NCBI GenBank assembly: GCA_024742395.1
Contig: JANSYO010000010.1
Span: 32,946 to 96,945, forward strand
Origin: Cytophagales bacterium
Lineage (GTDB): Bacteria; Bacteroidota; Bacteroidia; Cytophagales; Spirosomataceae
Reading direction: 5' to 3'
DNA length: 64,000 nt
The notes beneath the pieces were generated by a model. It was not told the DNA's origin and did no database searches. It saw only the letters and a list, made by a program, of their open reading frames with translations. Of the stretch, positions 8,653 through 17,545 are shown piece by piece. The position numbers and the translations under genes were made by a program. The stretch's first letter is position 1; each line of letters starts with the position of its first letter.

Positions 8653-9680
8653 AGCAAATATTTCTAAGTCTTTTAGGTCTTTTTTTCATTGGCTCTGCCC
8701 TTGCTCAAAAAATCACCGTGGCACAAGATGGCTCCGGAGACTTTAGCAGTATACAGGCAGCCATTGATCATATTAAGCCATCTTTTAAACCAAGGACTAT
8801 TTTCATAAAGAAGGGTACTTACAATGAAAAACTTTTTATAGATAGTACCAAACATCATTTGATACTTAAAGGAGAAAATGCCAAAGAGGTCATAATTACT
8901 TACAGCCAGCCAAGAGACATATGGCGATGTGATCACCCTGATGATTTTGGTGCGGCCACTATCAATGCAAAAGCATCTGATTTGGTTTTTGAGCATTTAA
9001 CTATCATTAATTCTTATGGATTTGAAGCTGAAAAAGATCTGGTCATTGATTGTTTGAACGAATCTGGAAAAGCCGGTGATGGGAGAAAATATTTACCTAG
9101 AGAAGAAGGGGAGCAGGAAGGCAAAAAGATAGTCAGGCAAAATGGTCACCAATTTTCTTTCAGGTCAATGGAAGGAGCCACCCGAATGAAGTTTTTAAAC
9201 TGTGTTTTAAGATCTGGCGGGGGTGACACGGTTAGCCCTTGGGATGTAGAAGGGGGAATGTTTTATTTCTCTGATTGTATTATTGAAGGTCATGTAGACC
9301 TCTATTGTCCGAGAGGAAATGCTCTAATAGAAAATTCGGTTTTTATTTGCCATAACCTTAATGCGGCAATCTGGCATGATGGCTCTGCTAATGAATCAGA
9401 TAAGTCTGTACTGATTAATTGTTATTTCAAAGGAGATCCGGGTTTTAAGTTGGGGAGATACCATAGAGAAGCACAAATGTTCCTTATTAACTGTGCTTTT
9501 AGCAAAGAAATGGCAGATTCCAAAATATATCAATCTGGTGATAGGCAGTTACAATGGGGCGAAAGAATTTATTATAAAAACTGCCATCGTGAAGGGGGCG
9601 ATTACGCCTGGCATGCTGACAATACAGAAGCAAAGGCAAATGATTTTAGTTTCAAGAAAGTTTTTGGTTTTAAGTGGTAA
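8649..9680 (+). CDS. Pectinesterase-like protein (CE8 beta-helix), divergent active site
   Basis: Secreted right-handed beta-helix protein of the pectin methylesterase family, which demethylates homogalacturonan before lyase attack. Signal peptide to about residue 19 (A-L-A). Family marks: G-D-F-S-S-I-Q-A-A-I at 30-39, G-T-Y-N-E-K at 56-61, H-Q-F-S-F at 167-171 (matches the family's oxyanion Gln), G-D-T-V at 192-195 with Asp193, V-D-L-Y-C-P-R-G at 216-223 with Asp217, and L-G-R-Y-H at 268-272 with Arg270. The two catalytic Asp and the Arg are kept, but the usual Q-D-T-L Gln is Gly192 and L-G-R-P-W has lost Pro-Trp. Activity on pectin is likely but not certain; a related substrate is possible. 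It overlaps the upstream gene by 4 bases. Confidence 0.82.
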   Translation: MKQIFLSLLGLFFIGSALAQKITVAQDGSGDFSSIQAAIDHIKPSFKPRTIFIKKGTYNEKLFIDSTKHHLILKGENAKEVIITYSQPRDIWRCDHPDDFGAATINAKASDLVFEHLTIINSYGFEAEKDLVIDCLNESGKAGDGRKYLPREEGEQEGKKIVRQNGHQFSFRSMEGATRMKFLNCVLRSGGGDTVSPWDVEGGMFYFSDCIIEGHVDLYCPRGNALIENSVFICHNLNAAIWHDGSANESDKSVLINCYFKGDPGFKLGRYHREAQMFLINCAFSKEMADSKIYQSGDRQLQWGERIYYKNCHREGGDYAWHADNTEAKANDFSFKKVFGFKW

Positions 9681-9691
9681 AAGTGAAAATA

Positions 9692-11212
9692 ATGAATGCG
9701 TTAAATAATCAATATGTAAGAAATAACGGTGATCTCGGTTTCAATAAAGAAGTGTTAGATTATCCTGAAAAGGTTATTCAGTTTGGTACAGGAGTCCTAT
9801 TGAGGGGATTGCCAGATCTTATCATTGACCAGGCCAATAAACAAGGCAAGTTTTGTGGAAGAATTGCCATGGTAAAGTCTACAGACAGAGGTTCGGTAGA
9901 CAGTTTTGTAGATCAGGATTGTCTTTATACGGTAGGGGTCAGAGGCATAGAGAACGGAGTGGTGGTTGATAAAAAAGAAATTTGCACTTCCGTAAGTCGG
10001 GTTCTTGTGGCAAAAGATGATTGGCAATCTATCTTGGAAATAGCAGAAAGTGATAATTTAGAAGTAGTGGTATCAAATACTACCGAAGTAGGCATCTCTT
10101 TTACCTATGAGATTCTAAAAGATGGCGAATGCCCGGAGTCTTTCCCAGGGAAATTATTGGCAATTCTGAAACATAGATTTGATTTCTTTTTGGGTGATGA
10201 TACTAAAGGCTTAGTTATTTTGCCTACTGAGCTCATTTCTGAAAACGGCCGGAAATTAAAGGCTATTGTCAGAGAATTGGCAGAAGTAAATGAAATGGAT
10301 CAGGAGTTTATTATTTGGGTAGAAGAAGCCAATGTGTTCTGCAATACTTTAGTAGACAGGATAGTGCCCGGTGCTTTAAAAGGAAGAGAGGCAGAGCAGT
10401 TTAATAAATCTCTGCATTATCAGGATGCTAATAGTATTATTGCTGAGCCATATGCTCTATGGGCAATAGAAGGAAATGAAAGTGTAAAGGATAAGTTGAC
10501 CTTTTGTACACCTGAGAGTGGAGCTTTTGTAGAGGAGAATATAGAGAAGTATAAAGAGATAAAGCTAAGGCTGCTTAATGCCTCCCATACATTCTCCTCT
10601 GGGTTGGCATACTTACTTAGCTTTAACCTGGTTAAAGAGAGTATGAATGATGGTGCATTCTTAAATTATCTGCAAGGGCTTATGATGGAAGAAATCAATT
10701 TTGCCATGGGTCAGAATATTCCTGCAGAAGAAAAAAAGGCGTTTGCTTTCAAAGTGGTGGATAGGTTCAGTAATCCGTTTCTGGAGCATCAATGGTTGTC
10801 TATCTGTATGAATTACAGCTCCAAAATGGCTATGAGATGTCTTCCCTTAATTAGTAGTTATTATAAGTTTAAAAGAGAGCTGCCAGCGTTAATGCTTTTT
10901 GGGTTTGCTGCTCACTTATATTTTCTCAAGCCGGTAAAATCAAAGGATGGACAGTTTTTTGGCTCATATGCGGGAAAAGAATACCCAATCAATGACCCGA
11001 ATGCTGCTTTTTTTCAAAAAATATGGCAAGAGAGTAGTAGTTTTCAAGAGAAAGTTAAAAAGATAGCCGAAAACAGCGAGCTCTGGGGAGAAAATTTAAA
11101 TAATCTGGATAGCTTTGTACCAACTGTTGCAGGCATTCTGGAAGCTTTCGAGGCAGATGGAGTAAAGGCAACAATGTCAAAAACACTCTTAAAAGAACCT
11201 GAAATTACATGA
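9692..11212 (+). CDS. uxaB: Tagaturonate reductase (altronate oxidoreductase)
   Basis: NADH-dependent reduction of D-tagaturonate to D-altronate, second step of galacturonate breakdown. The sequence belongs to the mannitol dehydrogenase/long-chain family: P-E-K-V-I-Q-F-G-T-G-V-L-L-R-G near the start is the nucleotide-binding segment, and K-L-R-L-L-N-A-S-H gives the catalytic K-x4-N-x2-H (Lys291, Asn296, His299 counted from this start). Length 506, a little above E. coli UxaB. An in-frame GTG at 9674 would overlap the CE8 gene by 7 bases and add 6 residues; I prefer the ATG at 9692 because homologues begin close to this point and the extension is Val/Lys filler. It overlaps uxaA by 4 bases, so the two are translationally coupled. 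Confidence 0.93.
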   Translation: MNALNNQYVRNNGDLGFNKEVLDYPEKVIQFGTGVLLRGLPDLIIDQANKQGKFCGRIAMVKSTDRGSVDSFVDQDCLYTVGVRGIENGVVVDKKEICTSVSRVLVAKDDWQSILEIAESDNLEVVVSNTTEVGISFTYEILKDGECPESFPGKLLAILKHRFDFFLGDDTKGLVILPTELISENGRKLKAIVRELAEVNEMDQEFIIWVEEANVFCNTLVDRIVPGALKGREAEQFNKSLHYQDANSIIAEPYALWAIEGNESVKDKLTFCTPESGAFVEENIEKYKEIKLRLLNASHTFSSGLAYLLSFNLVKESMNDGAFLNYLQGLMMEEINFAMGQNIPAEEKKAFAFKVVDRFSNPFLEHQWLSICMNYSSKMAMRCLPLISSYYKFKRELPALMLFGFAAHLYFLKPVKSKDGQFFGSYAGKEYPINDPNAAFFQKIWQESSSFQEKVKKIAENSELWGENLNNLDSFVPTVAGILEAFEADGVKATMSKTLLKEPEIT

Positions 11213-12858
11213 ACCAACGTGTGCTAAAAGTACAGCAGGAGGATAATATCATTGTAGCTCTTGATGACCTGAAAAAGGGAGAAGAGATTGAATACAATGG
11301 CCTGACCATTACGCTGAAAGAAGATGTTTCTTCAAAACATAAATTTACAGAGTCAGATCTAAAGAAAGGTGAGGAGATATTTATGTATGGAGTATTGGTA
11401 GGAAAGGCACAATACGATATTCCAGCCGGCAGCATGATTTCCACATTTAATGTTAAACATGCGGCTGCTCCTTTTAAGCTTGGAGAAAGAAAAACTTCCT
11501 GGACTCCACCTGACATTTCAAAATTTTCGAGCAGAACTTTTAAAGGGTATTACAGAAGTGATGGCTCAGTGGGTACAGCAAATTACTGGATAGTTCTTCC
11601 ATTGGTCTTTTGTGAGAATCGTAATCTTGAGGTCATGAAAAATGCTTTGGTGACTCAATTGGGTTATGGTAAGAATGATCATTATCAGTCATTTGCTAGC
11701 AATTTGATTAATGAGTATAAGGCTGGCAAATCCGCCGATTCTATTTTAGAAAATTCAATGCAATCGGTTGCGAAAAATCCGCAATCACCTCGTATATTTG
11801 CCAATGTAGATGGCGTGAAGTTCCTGAATCATGATATGGGATGTGGCGGAACAAGACAAGATGCACAGTCGCTTTGTGGTTTGTTGGCAGGGTATATTGC
11901 TCACCCAAATGTGGCAGGTGCAACCGTCCTGAGTCTTGGATGTCAAAATGCTCAATACAGCATTCTTCAGGAAGAGCTCGATAAGAGAAACGGAACGAAT
12001 AAGCCGGTAATCTTTTTAGAGCAGCAGGCCATTGGTACGGAAGAGAAACTAATTGAGGAAGCGATTAAGCAGACTTTTGTAGGCTTAATTGAGGCAAATA
12101 AAAATGAAAGAAAAGAGGCTCCGCTGTCTAAACTGAAGTTAGGCTTGGAGTGTGGAGGTTCAGATGGATTTTCGGGAATTTCGGCTAATCCATCGCTGGG
12201 TTATACCAGCGATCTTCTAGTGAGCTTAGGCGGTACCACAATTCTTTCGGAGTTTCCTGAATTATGTGGTGTAGAGCAGGAGCTGAGTGACAGATGTGTA
12301 GATGAAGAGACCGCTATGAGGTTTATTGAGCTGATGAGAGCTTATGCCAGAAGTGCAGAGAATGCAGGTTCTGGTTTTGATATGAACCCTTCTCCGGGGA
12401 ATATCAAAGATGGCTTGATTACAGACGCAATAAAGTCTGCCGGTGCTGCCAAAAAGGGAGGAACCTCTCCCATTGTGGATGTATTGGATTATCCTCAAAT
12501 GGTAACAAAAAATGGTTTAAACCTATTATGTACGCCGGGAAATGACGTAGAGTCCACTACCGCGATGATAGGTTCCGGAGCAAATGTAGTCTTGTTTACC
12601 ACGGGACTCGGTACCCCAACAGGCAACCCGATTGCTCCGGTAATTAAAGTATCAAGTAATGCCAAACTGGCCAATAAGATGTCTGATATTATTGACATCA
12701 ACACCGGTGGTATTATTGAAGGAAAAGAGACGATTCAAGAGGTAGGCGAGAGAATTCTTGATTATGTGATTGCGGTAGCCAGTGGTGAAATAGAATGTAA
12801 AGCCACCATCAATCAGCAAGATGACTTTATTCCTTGGAAAAGAGGAGTAAGTCTATAA
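11209..12858 (+). CDS. uxaA: Altronate dehydratase
   Basis: Dehydrates D-altronate to 2-keto-3-deoxy-D-gluconate (KDG), third step of the isomerase pathway. 549 residues: an N-terminal SAF domain at about 10-88, then the catalytic region found in altronate and galactarate dehydratases, recognised by the S-D-G-S-V-G-T-A-N-Y-W segment at 117-127, the H-D-M-G-C-G-G-T block, and the G-L-E-C-G-G-S-D-G-F-S-G block. Conserved Cys in the last two blocks fit the iron-dependent mechanism of this family. The start ATG overlaps the uxaB stop. This is the last gene of the first rightward transcription unit; a 230-base gap without a clear hairpin follows. Confidence 0.95.
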   Translation: MNQRVLKVQQEDNIIVALDDLKKGEEIEYNGLTITLKEDVSSKHKFTESDLKKGEEIFMYGVLVGKAQYDIPAGSMISTFNVKHAAAPFKLGERKTSWTPPDISKFSSRTFKGYYRSDGSVGTANYWIVLPLVFCENRNLEVMKNALVTQLGYGKNDHYQSFASNLINEYKAGKSADSILENSMQSVAKNPQSPRIFANVDGVKFLNHDMGCGGTRQDAQSLCGLLAGYIAHPNVAGATVLSLGCQNAQYSILQEELDKRNGTNKPVIFLEQQAIGTEEKLIEEAIKQTFVGLIEANKNERKEAPLSKLKLGLECGGSDGFSGISANPSLGYTSDLLVSLGGTTILSEFPELCGVEQELSDRCVDEETAMRFIELMRAYARSAENAGSGFDMNPSPGNIKDGLITDAIKSAGAAKKGGTSPIVDVLDYPQMVTKNGLNLLCTPGNDVESTTAMIGSGANVVLFTTGLGTPTGNPIAPVIKVSSNAKLANKMSDIIDINTGGIIEGKETIQEVGERILDYVIAVASGEIECKATINQQDDFIPWKRGVSL

Positions 12859-13088
12859 TCAAAACTTGATTTATTTGAGAAGTTCAGAAGTTGTTGAGTA
12901 TATATTTTAGGTGTCAGATGCATAGCTTATTTGTTTTGCACTTTAGAAGGCAGGACCTGATAGCAATAATGTTTCCTATTAATATAGTGGGCCCTTTTGT
13001 GGGGTATATTCAGTACTTCAATAACAGAATGAAAAGTTTACCGATAAAATTTTGACCACAAAACCCTATTCTATTAGACGCACTTAAA

Positions 13089-14489
13089 ATGAAACAATTT
13101 TTAGACAGTAACTTTTTACTGCAGACCAAAACTGCCGAAAAACTATATCATGATTATGCAAAGGAAATGCCGATCATTGACTACCATAATCATTTGCCGC
13201 CAGACCAAATTCTAAATGATATTAAGTTTGATAATTTAACTCATGCCTGGTTAGCCGGAGATCACTACAAATGGAGAGCTATGCGAACCAACGGAGTGAA
13301 TGAAAAGTACTGCACGGGTAGTGCTTCAGATTATGAGAAGTTTGAGAAATGGGCAGAAACCGTCCCATATACCATGCGGAATCCACTTTATCATTGGACT
13401 CACCTGGAGTTACAAAGGTATTTTGGAATCAATACCATTCTGAACAGTTCTTCAGCAAAAGCTATTTATGAAGAGGCTTCCGCAAAGTTGCAAACAAATG
13501 AGTATTCTGTACAAGGCCTTTTGAAAATGGCTAATGCTCAAATAGTTTGTACTACTGATGACCCATTAGATTCTCTTGAGCATCATATTGCTTATCATAA
13601 AACGGGAGGCGATGGTGTACAGATGTATCCTGCCTTCAGGCCTGACAAGTTCATTTTAATAGACAATGATGGGTTTGCCGGTTATGTACAAAAGCTGGGA
13701 GAAATAGTAGGTTTTGAGATAAAGGATTATGACGGCATTAAGCAGGCTTTAAGACAAAGAGCCGACTTCTTTAAGGCACAAGGTTGCAGAATTTGTGACC
13801 ATGGTTTAGAACAGATTTATGCTGCTGACTTCACAGAAGAAAACGCTGATAAAATTCTTAAAAAAGTACTTTCTGGCGGGAGTTTAACTGCAGCAGAGGC
13901 CCTTGAATACAAATCAGCTATTCTTCATGCTCTAGGTGTGATGTACTCAGAGCTGGGTTGGGTGCAACAATTCCATGTGGGTGCTTTAAGAAATAACAAC
14001 AAAAGAGCTCTTAGAGAACTGGGGCCAGATACCGGTTGGGATAGCATAGGAGACTGGAATCAGGCTGAGGCTATGTCGAAATATTTAGGTAGGCTCGATG
14101 AATATGATCAGTTGGCCAAAACCATTATTTATAACCTTAATCCGTCTGATAATTACATGATCGGTACAATGATCGGTAACTTCAACGATGGCTCTGCAGC
14201 TGGCAAAGTTCAGTTTGGTTCAGGCTGGTGGTTTAATGATCAAAAGAAGGGAATGGAAGACCAAATGGACGTATTGTCCAATGTTGGACTTATTTCTCGT
14301 TTCGTCGGAATGCTCACAGATTCAAGAAGTTTCTTATCTTTCCCGCGTCATGAGTATTTCAGACGTATTTTATGCAATTTGCTAGGAAATGACATCGAAA
14401 ATGGTGAATTACCTAACGATATTGCCTGGATAGGGAAGTTAGTTCAGGACATTAGTTATAATAACACAAAGGAATATTTTAATTTTTAA
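13089..14489 (+). CDS. uxaC: Glucuronate/galacturonate isomerase
   Basis: Isomerises D-galacturonate to D-tagaturonate (and glucuronate to fructuronate), the first cytoplasmic step. 466 residues, the standard size. M-P-I-I-D-Y-H-N-H-L-P-P at 27-38 carries the metal-binding H-x-H (His33, His35) of this amidohydrolase-superfamily enzyme. Other family blocks are the D-D-P-L-D-S-L-E-H-H segment, and near the C-terminus G-S-G-W-W-F-N-D followed by D-S-R-S-F-L-S-F-P-R-H-E-Y-F-R-R. It opens the second uronate unit, followed 21 bases later by kdgK. In the 230 bases upstream a weak palindrome TTTA-cCGa-TAAA (13037-13048), also centred on CG, may be a relative of the susC/PL10 operator. Confidence 0.96.
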   Translation: MKQFLDSNFLLQTKTAEKLYHDYAKEMPIIDYHNHLPPDQILNDIKFDNLTHAWLAGDHYKWRAMRTNGVNEKYCTGSASDYEKFEKWAETVPYTMRNPLYHWTHLELQRYFGINTILNSSSAKAIYEEASAKLQTNEYSVQGLLKMANAQIVCTTDDPLDSLEHHIAYHKTGGDGVQMYPAFRPDKFILIDNDGFAGYVQKLGEIVGFEIKDYDGIKQALRQRADFFKAQGCRICDHGLEQIYAADFTEENADKILKKVLSGGSLTAAEALEYKSAILHALGVMYSELGWVQQFHVGALRNNNKRALRELGPDTGWDSIGDWNQAEAMSKYLGRLDEYDQLAKTIIYNLNPSDNYMIGTMIGNFNDGSAAGKVQFGSGWWFNDQKKGMEDQMDVLSNVGLISRFVGMLTDSRSFLSFPRHEYFRRILCNLLGNDIENGELPNDIAWIGKLVQDISYNNTKEYFNF

Positions 14490-14510
14490 ACACTTATTTA
14501 ACAATTTAGG

Positions 14511-15551
14511 ATGAATAAAGTAGTCACTTTTGGCGAGATCATGTTGAGGTTATCGCCTCCCGGTTTTTTAAGATTTTCTCAGGCTAATAACTTCGATGTA
14601 GTTTATGGCGGAGGAGAGTCAAATGTAGCGGTATCCTTAGCAAATTACGGTGTTCCGGTAGATTTTGTGACTCGTTTACCTAAAAACGATATTGGAGAGT
14701 GTGCCCTCATGGAAATGAGAAAAAGGAATGTAGGTACAGATCACGTAGTTTTTGGCGGCGATCGTTTAGGTATTTACTTCCTTGAAACAGGTGCTGTGTC
14801 TCGTGGTAGTAAAGTAGTTTATGACCGTGCACACTCTTCTATGAGCGAAATAGGACCAGGTATGGTAGATTGGGACAAGGTTTTTGAAGGATGTAGCTGG
14901 TTTCACTGGACAGGTATCACTCCGGCCATTTCTCAGAGTTCTGCTGATGCTTGTCTTGAAGCTGTAAAGGCGGCAAGTGCAAAAGGTATCACAATCTCTA
15001 CTGATCTTAACTACCGTGCCAAACTTTGGAAGTATGGTGGAGATCGCGAAGCAATTATGACAGAATTAACTTCGCATTGCGATATCATTCTTGGAAACGA
15101 AGAAGATGCTGAAAAGCATTTCGGAATTAAGCCGGAAGGTCTTGATATTACGACACAAGGACATGACGTTACGGCTCAGGCATTTCTTTCAGTTTGTAAG
15201 CAAATGATGGAGAAATTCCCGAAAGCTAAGAAAGTTATCACTACACTAAGAGGTTCAATTTCAGCTTCACATAATACCTGGGCTGGTGTTATGTATGATG
15301 GCAAAAACATGTTTGAATCTCCTCAATATCAGATTACAGATATAGTAGATAGAGTAGGTGGTGGTGATTCATTCATGGGTGGTTTAATCTATGGTCTTTT
15401 GACTTACCCGGATGATGATCAGAATGCATTAAATTTTGCAGTAGCAGCTTCTTGCTTGAAGCATACCATCAAAGGTGACGCCAACCTGGTAACTGTTGAT
15501 GAGGTGCAAAAACTAATGAGCGGAGACGCTTCTGGAAGAGTAGCCAGATAA
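14511..15551 (+). CDS. kdgK: 2-keto-3-deoxygluconate kinase (PfkB family)
   Basis: Phosphorylates KDG to KDPG. Ribokinase/PfkB-family protein of 346 residues, a normal size. The first PfkB signature is the G-G-G-E-S-N-V-A-V-S stretch at 33-42. The second is D-R-V-G-G-G-D-S-F at 280-288, where the G-G-G-D forms the anion hole and Asp286 is the catalytic base. In many PfkB kinases this motif is G-A-G-D; G-G-G-D is a common variant. KDG specificity is inferred from position between uxaC and the KDPG aldolase gene and from overall similarity to bacterial KdgK. Only 3 bases separate it from the next gene. Confidence 0.92.
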   Translation: MNKVVTFGEIMLRLSPPGFLRFSQANNFDVVYGGGESNVAVSLANYGVPVDFVTRLPKNDIGECALMEMRKRNVGTDHVVFGGDRLGIYFLETGAVSRGSKVVYDRAHSSMSEIGPGMVDWDKVFEGCSWFHWTGITPAISQSSADACLEAVKAASAKGITISTDLNYRAKLWKYGGDREAIMTELTSHCDIILGNEEDAEKHFGIKPEGLDITTQGHDVTAQAFLSVCKQMMEKFPKAKKVITTLRGSISASHNTWAGVMYDGKNMFESPQYQITDIVDRVGGGDSFMGGLIYGLLTYPDDDQNALNFAVAASCLKHTIKGDANLVTVDEVQKLMSGDASGRVAR

Positions 15552-15554
15552 TAA

Positions 15555-16772
15555 ATGGAGGCTCAGAAATCAATATTGATTCTATGTGGTGGTGGACCTG
15601 CCCCCGGCATAAATGCTGTGGTGAGCACGGTGGCCAAAGTCTTTCTGAAAGATGGCTACAGGGTTATTGGGCTGCATGAAGGCTTTAAAAGTCTGTTTTC
15701 AGAGAATCCGGATGTGAAAGAATTTGACTTTGACCATGCGGACAGAATATTCAGCAGGGGAGGCTCTACTTTGGTTATGAGTAGGTTTAAACCTAAGAAT
15801 GAAGAGTTAAACACTAAACTCTTTTCTGAAAATAATGTCAAACTTTTGGTCACTATTGGCGGTGACGATACCGCCTCTTCTGCCGGGAGAATTACAGATT
15901 ATTTAAAAGAGAAGGATATATTCATCTCTAACATTCATGTTCCCAAAACCATTGATAATGACCTGCCACTGCCAGATAGAAATCCAACATTTGGTTTTCA
16001 TTCAGCAAAAGATGAAGGGGTAAGAATTGGAAATACCACCTATGAAGATGCAAGAACCAGTCAAAATTGGTTTGTTATGTCAGTGATGGGGCGTACCGCC
16101 GGTCACCTTGCCTTTGGAATAGCCACTAGTTGTCATTTTCCAATGATGATTATTCCTGAAATGTTCAGGGAGAATGAGGTTACTTTAGAAAAAGTAATTA
16201 ATCTGGTGGTCTCTACAATTATCAAGAGAAAGATACTGGGAATTAATTATGGAGTAGCTCTTATCAGTGAGGGCATCTTTCATAAACTTTCAGATGAAGA
16301 GCTTAAGAAAGTAGAGGTGAATTTTACCTTTGATGCCCACGGTCATCCTGAACTTGGGAACGTAAGTAAGTCACACATTTTCAATATGCTTTTGCAAGAA
16401 AAGCTGAAGTCTTTAAATATTGATATAAAAAGCAGACCCGTAGAGTTGGGCTATGAGTTGAGATGTTGCAGACCAATTGGTTTTGACCTTACCCTTTGTA
16501 CTTTGCTTGGTCTTGGAGTCAAAGAAGTATTTGATAAAGGATTAAGTAATTGTATGGTCTCTGCTAACTCCAGAGGGGAGATTACTCCTTTGTTTCTAGA
16601 AGACCTAAAAAATGAAGAAGGGAAAATTCCACCTCGTTTGGTAGACATGGATTCTGAAATAGCCAGATTGTTCTTTGATAATCTGCATTATTTAACTCCA
16701 AAGGATTTTGAGAAAGCAAAAGAGTATCTTGTGCATCCGGAGGAGTATTATTTTCAATCATTAATTAATTAA
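15555..16772 (+). CDS. 6-phosphofructokinase, pyrophosphate-dependent type by signature
   Basis: Phosphofructokinase-fold enzyme, 405 residues. The signatures point to the PPi-using, reversible class: G-G-D-D at 102-105 (ATP-type enzymes have G-G-D-G) and P-K-T-I-D-N-D at 130-136 (ATP-type have P-G-T-I-D-N-D). M-G-R-T-A-G-H at 178-184 is the fructose 6-phosphate loop. The N-terminal G-G-G-P-A-P-G-I-N is intact. It lies 3 bases after kdgK and 2 bases before the KDPG aldolase gene, yet neither ATP- nor PPi-PFK has a step in KDG breakdown, so it probably supports hexose phosphate balance (fructose 1,6-bisphosphate to fructose 6-phosphate) when cells grow on uronates. A different sugar-acid phosphate substrate cannot be excluded. 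Confidence 0.85.
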   Translation: MEAQKSILILCGGGPAPGINAVVSTVAKVFLKDGYRVIGLHEGFKSLFSENPDVKEFDFDHADRIFSRGGSTLVMSRFKPKNEELNTKLFSENNVKLLVTIGGDDTASSAGRITDYLKEKDIFISNIHVPKTIDNDLPLPDRNPTFGFHSAKDEGVRIGNTTYEDARTSQNWFVMSVMGRTAGHLAFGIATSCHFPMMIIPEMFRENEVTLEKVINLVVSTIIKRKILGINYGVALISEGIFHKLSDEELKKVEVNFTFDAHGHPELGNVSKSHIFNMLLQEKLKSLNIDIKSRPVELGYELRCCRPIGFDLTLCTLLGLGVKEVFDKGLSNCMVSANSRGEITPLFLEDLKNEEGKIPPRLVDMDSEIARLFFDNLHYLTPKDFEKAKEYLVHPEEYYFQSLIN

Positions 16773-16774
16773 AA

Positions 16775-17443
16775 ATGGCAAAATATTCAAGATTAGAAGT
16801 AGCTCAGGTAATGAAAGAAAACGGCATGGTGCCATTGTTTTTTCATTCCGATATAGAATTGGGAAAAAAGGTATTGAAGGCCTGTTATGACGGTGGTGCT
16901 CGTTTAATGGAGTTTACCAGCCGTGGTGATTTTGCTCATGAGGTTTTTGGTGAGCTAAACAAGTATGCTCTTAAGGAACTTCCGGGTATGATTATGGGCG
17001 TAGGATCTGTTACAGATGCGGCCTCGGCATCATTATACATGGCTTTAGGGGCTAATTTTATTGTGACTCCCGTACTAAGAGAAGATATTGCCATTGTATG
17101 TAACAGAAGAAAAGTTTTATGGTCTCCGGGCTGTGGATCTTTAACAGAAATTACAAGAGCTGAAGAACTGGGATGCGAAATTGTTAAATTATTCCCGGGT
17201 GATTTATACGGTCCTAAGTTTGTCAAAGGTATTAAAGGACCTCAGCCATGGACTAGCATTATGCCGACGGGTGGCGTATCTCCGGATGAAGAGAACCTGA
17301 AAGGCTGGTTTGATGCAGGGGTAACCTGTGTAGGAATGGGCTCTCAATTAATCTCAAAAGACATATTGGAGAATAAAGATTACGATGGCCTTAAGAAAAA
17401 AGTAGAGAATGCTTTAGCCATTGTGAATAAGGTAAGAAAGTAA
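16775..17443 (+). CDS. eda: KDPG/KHG aldolase
   Basis: Splits 2-keto-3-deoxy-6-phosphogluconate into pyruvate and glyceraldehyde 3-phosphate, the last dedicated step of the uronate route. 222-residue TIM-barrel class I aldolase. Visible active-site parts: the A-R-L-M-E-F-T-S-R-G block at 42-51 with Glu46 as the base, the S-P-G-C segment at 117-120, and E-I-V-K-L-F-P-G-D at 135-143 with Lys138 as the Schiff-base lysine. The phosphate loop P-T-G-G-V is at 164-168. It follows the phosphofructokinase gene by 2 bases and is followed directly by a strong intrinsic terminator, so it closes the uxaC-kdgK-pfk-eda operon. Confidence 0.94.
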   Translation: MAKYSRLEVAQVMKENGMVPLFFHSDIELGKKVLKACYDGGARLMEFTSRGDFAHEVFGELNKYALKELPGMIMGVGSVTDAASASLYMALGANFIVTPVLREDIAIVCNRRKVLWSPGCGSLTEITRAEELGCEIVKLFPGDLYGPKFVKGIKGPQPWTSIMPTGGVSPDEENLKGWFDAGVTCVGMGSQLISKDILENKDYDGLKKKVENALAIVNKVRK

Positions 17444-17448
17444 GACTT

Positions 17449-17484
17449 AAAAGCCCCTGTAAATGGGGCTTTTATATATTTTTT
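17449..17484 (+). terminator. Intrinsic terminator after eda
   Basis: Perfect 9-bp stem AAAAGCCCC / GGGGCTTTT (17449-17457 and 17465-17473) with a 7-base loop, followed by a T-rich tract. It starts 6 bases after the eda stop. Confidence 0.9.
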
Positions 17485-17545
17485 ACGCAGTAAGGCTGCA
17501 AAATAGTGTAGCTTTAGAAACTGTTAACTAACAACCCTATATAAT

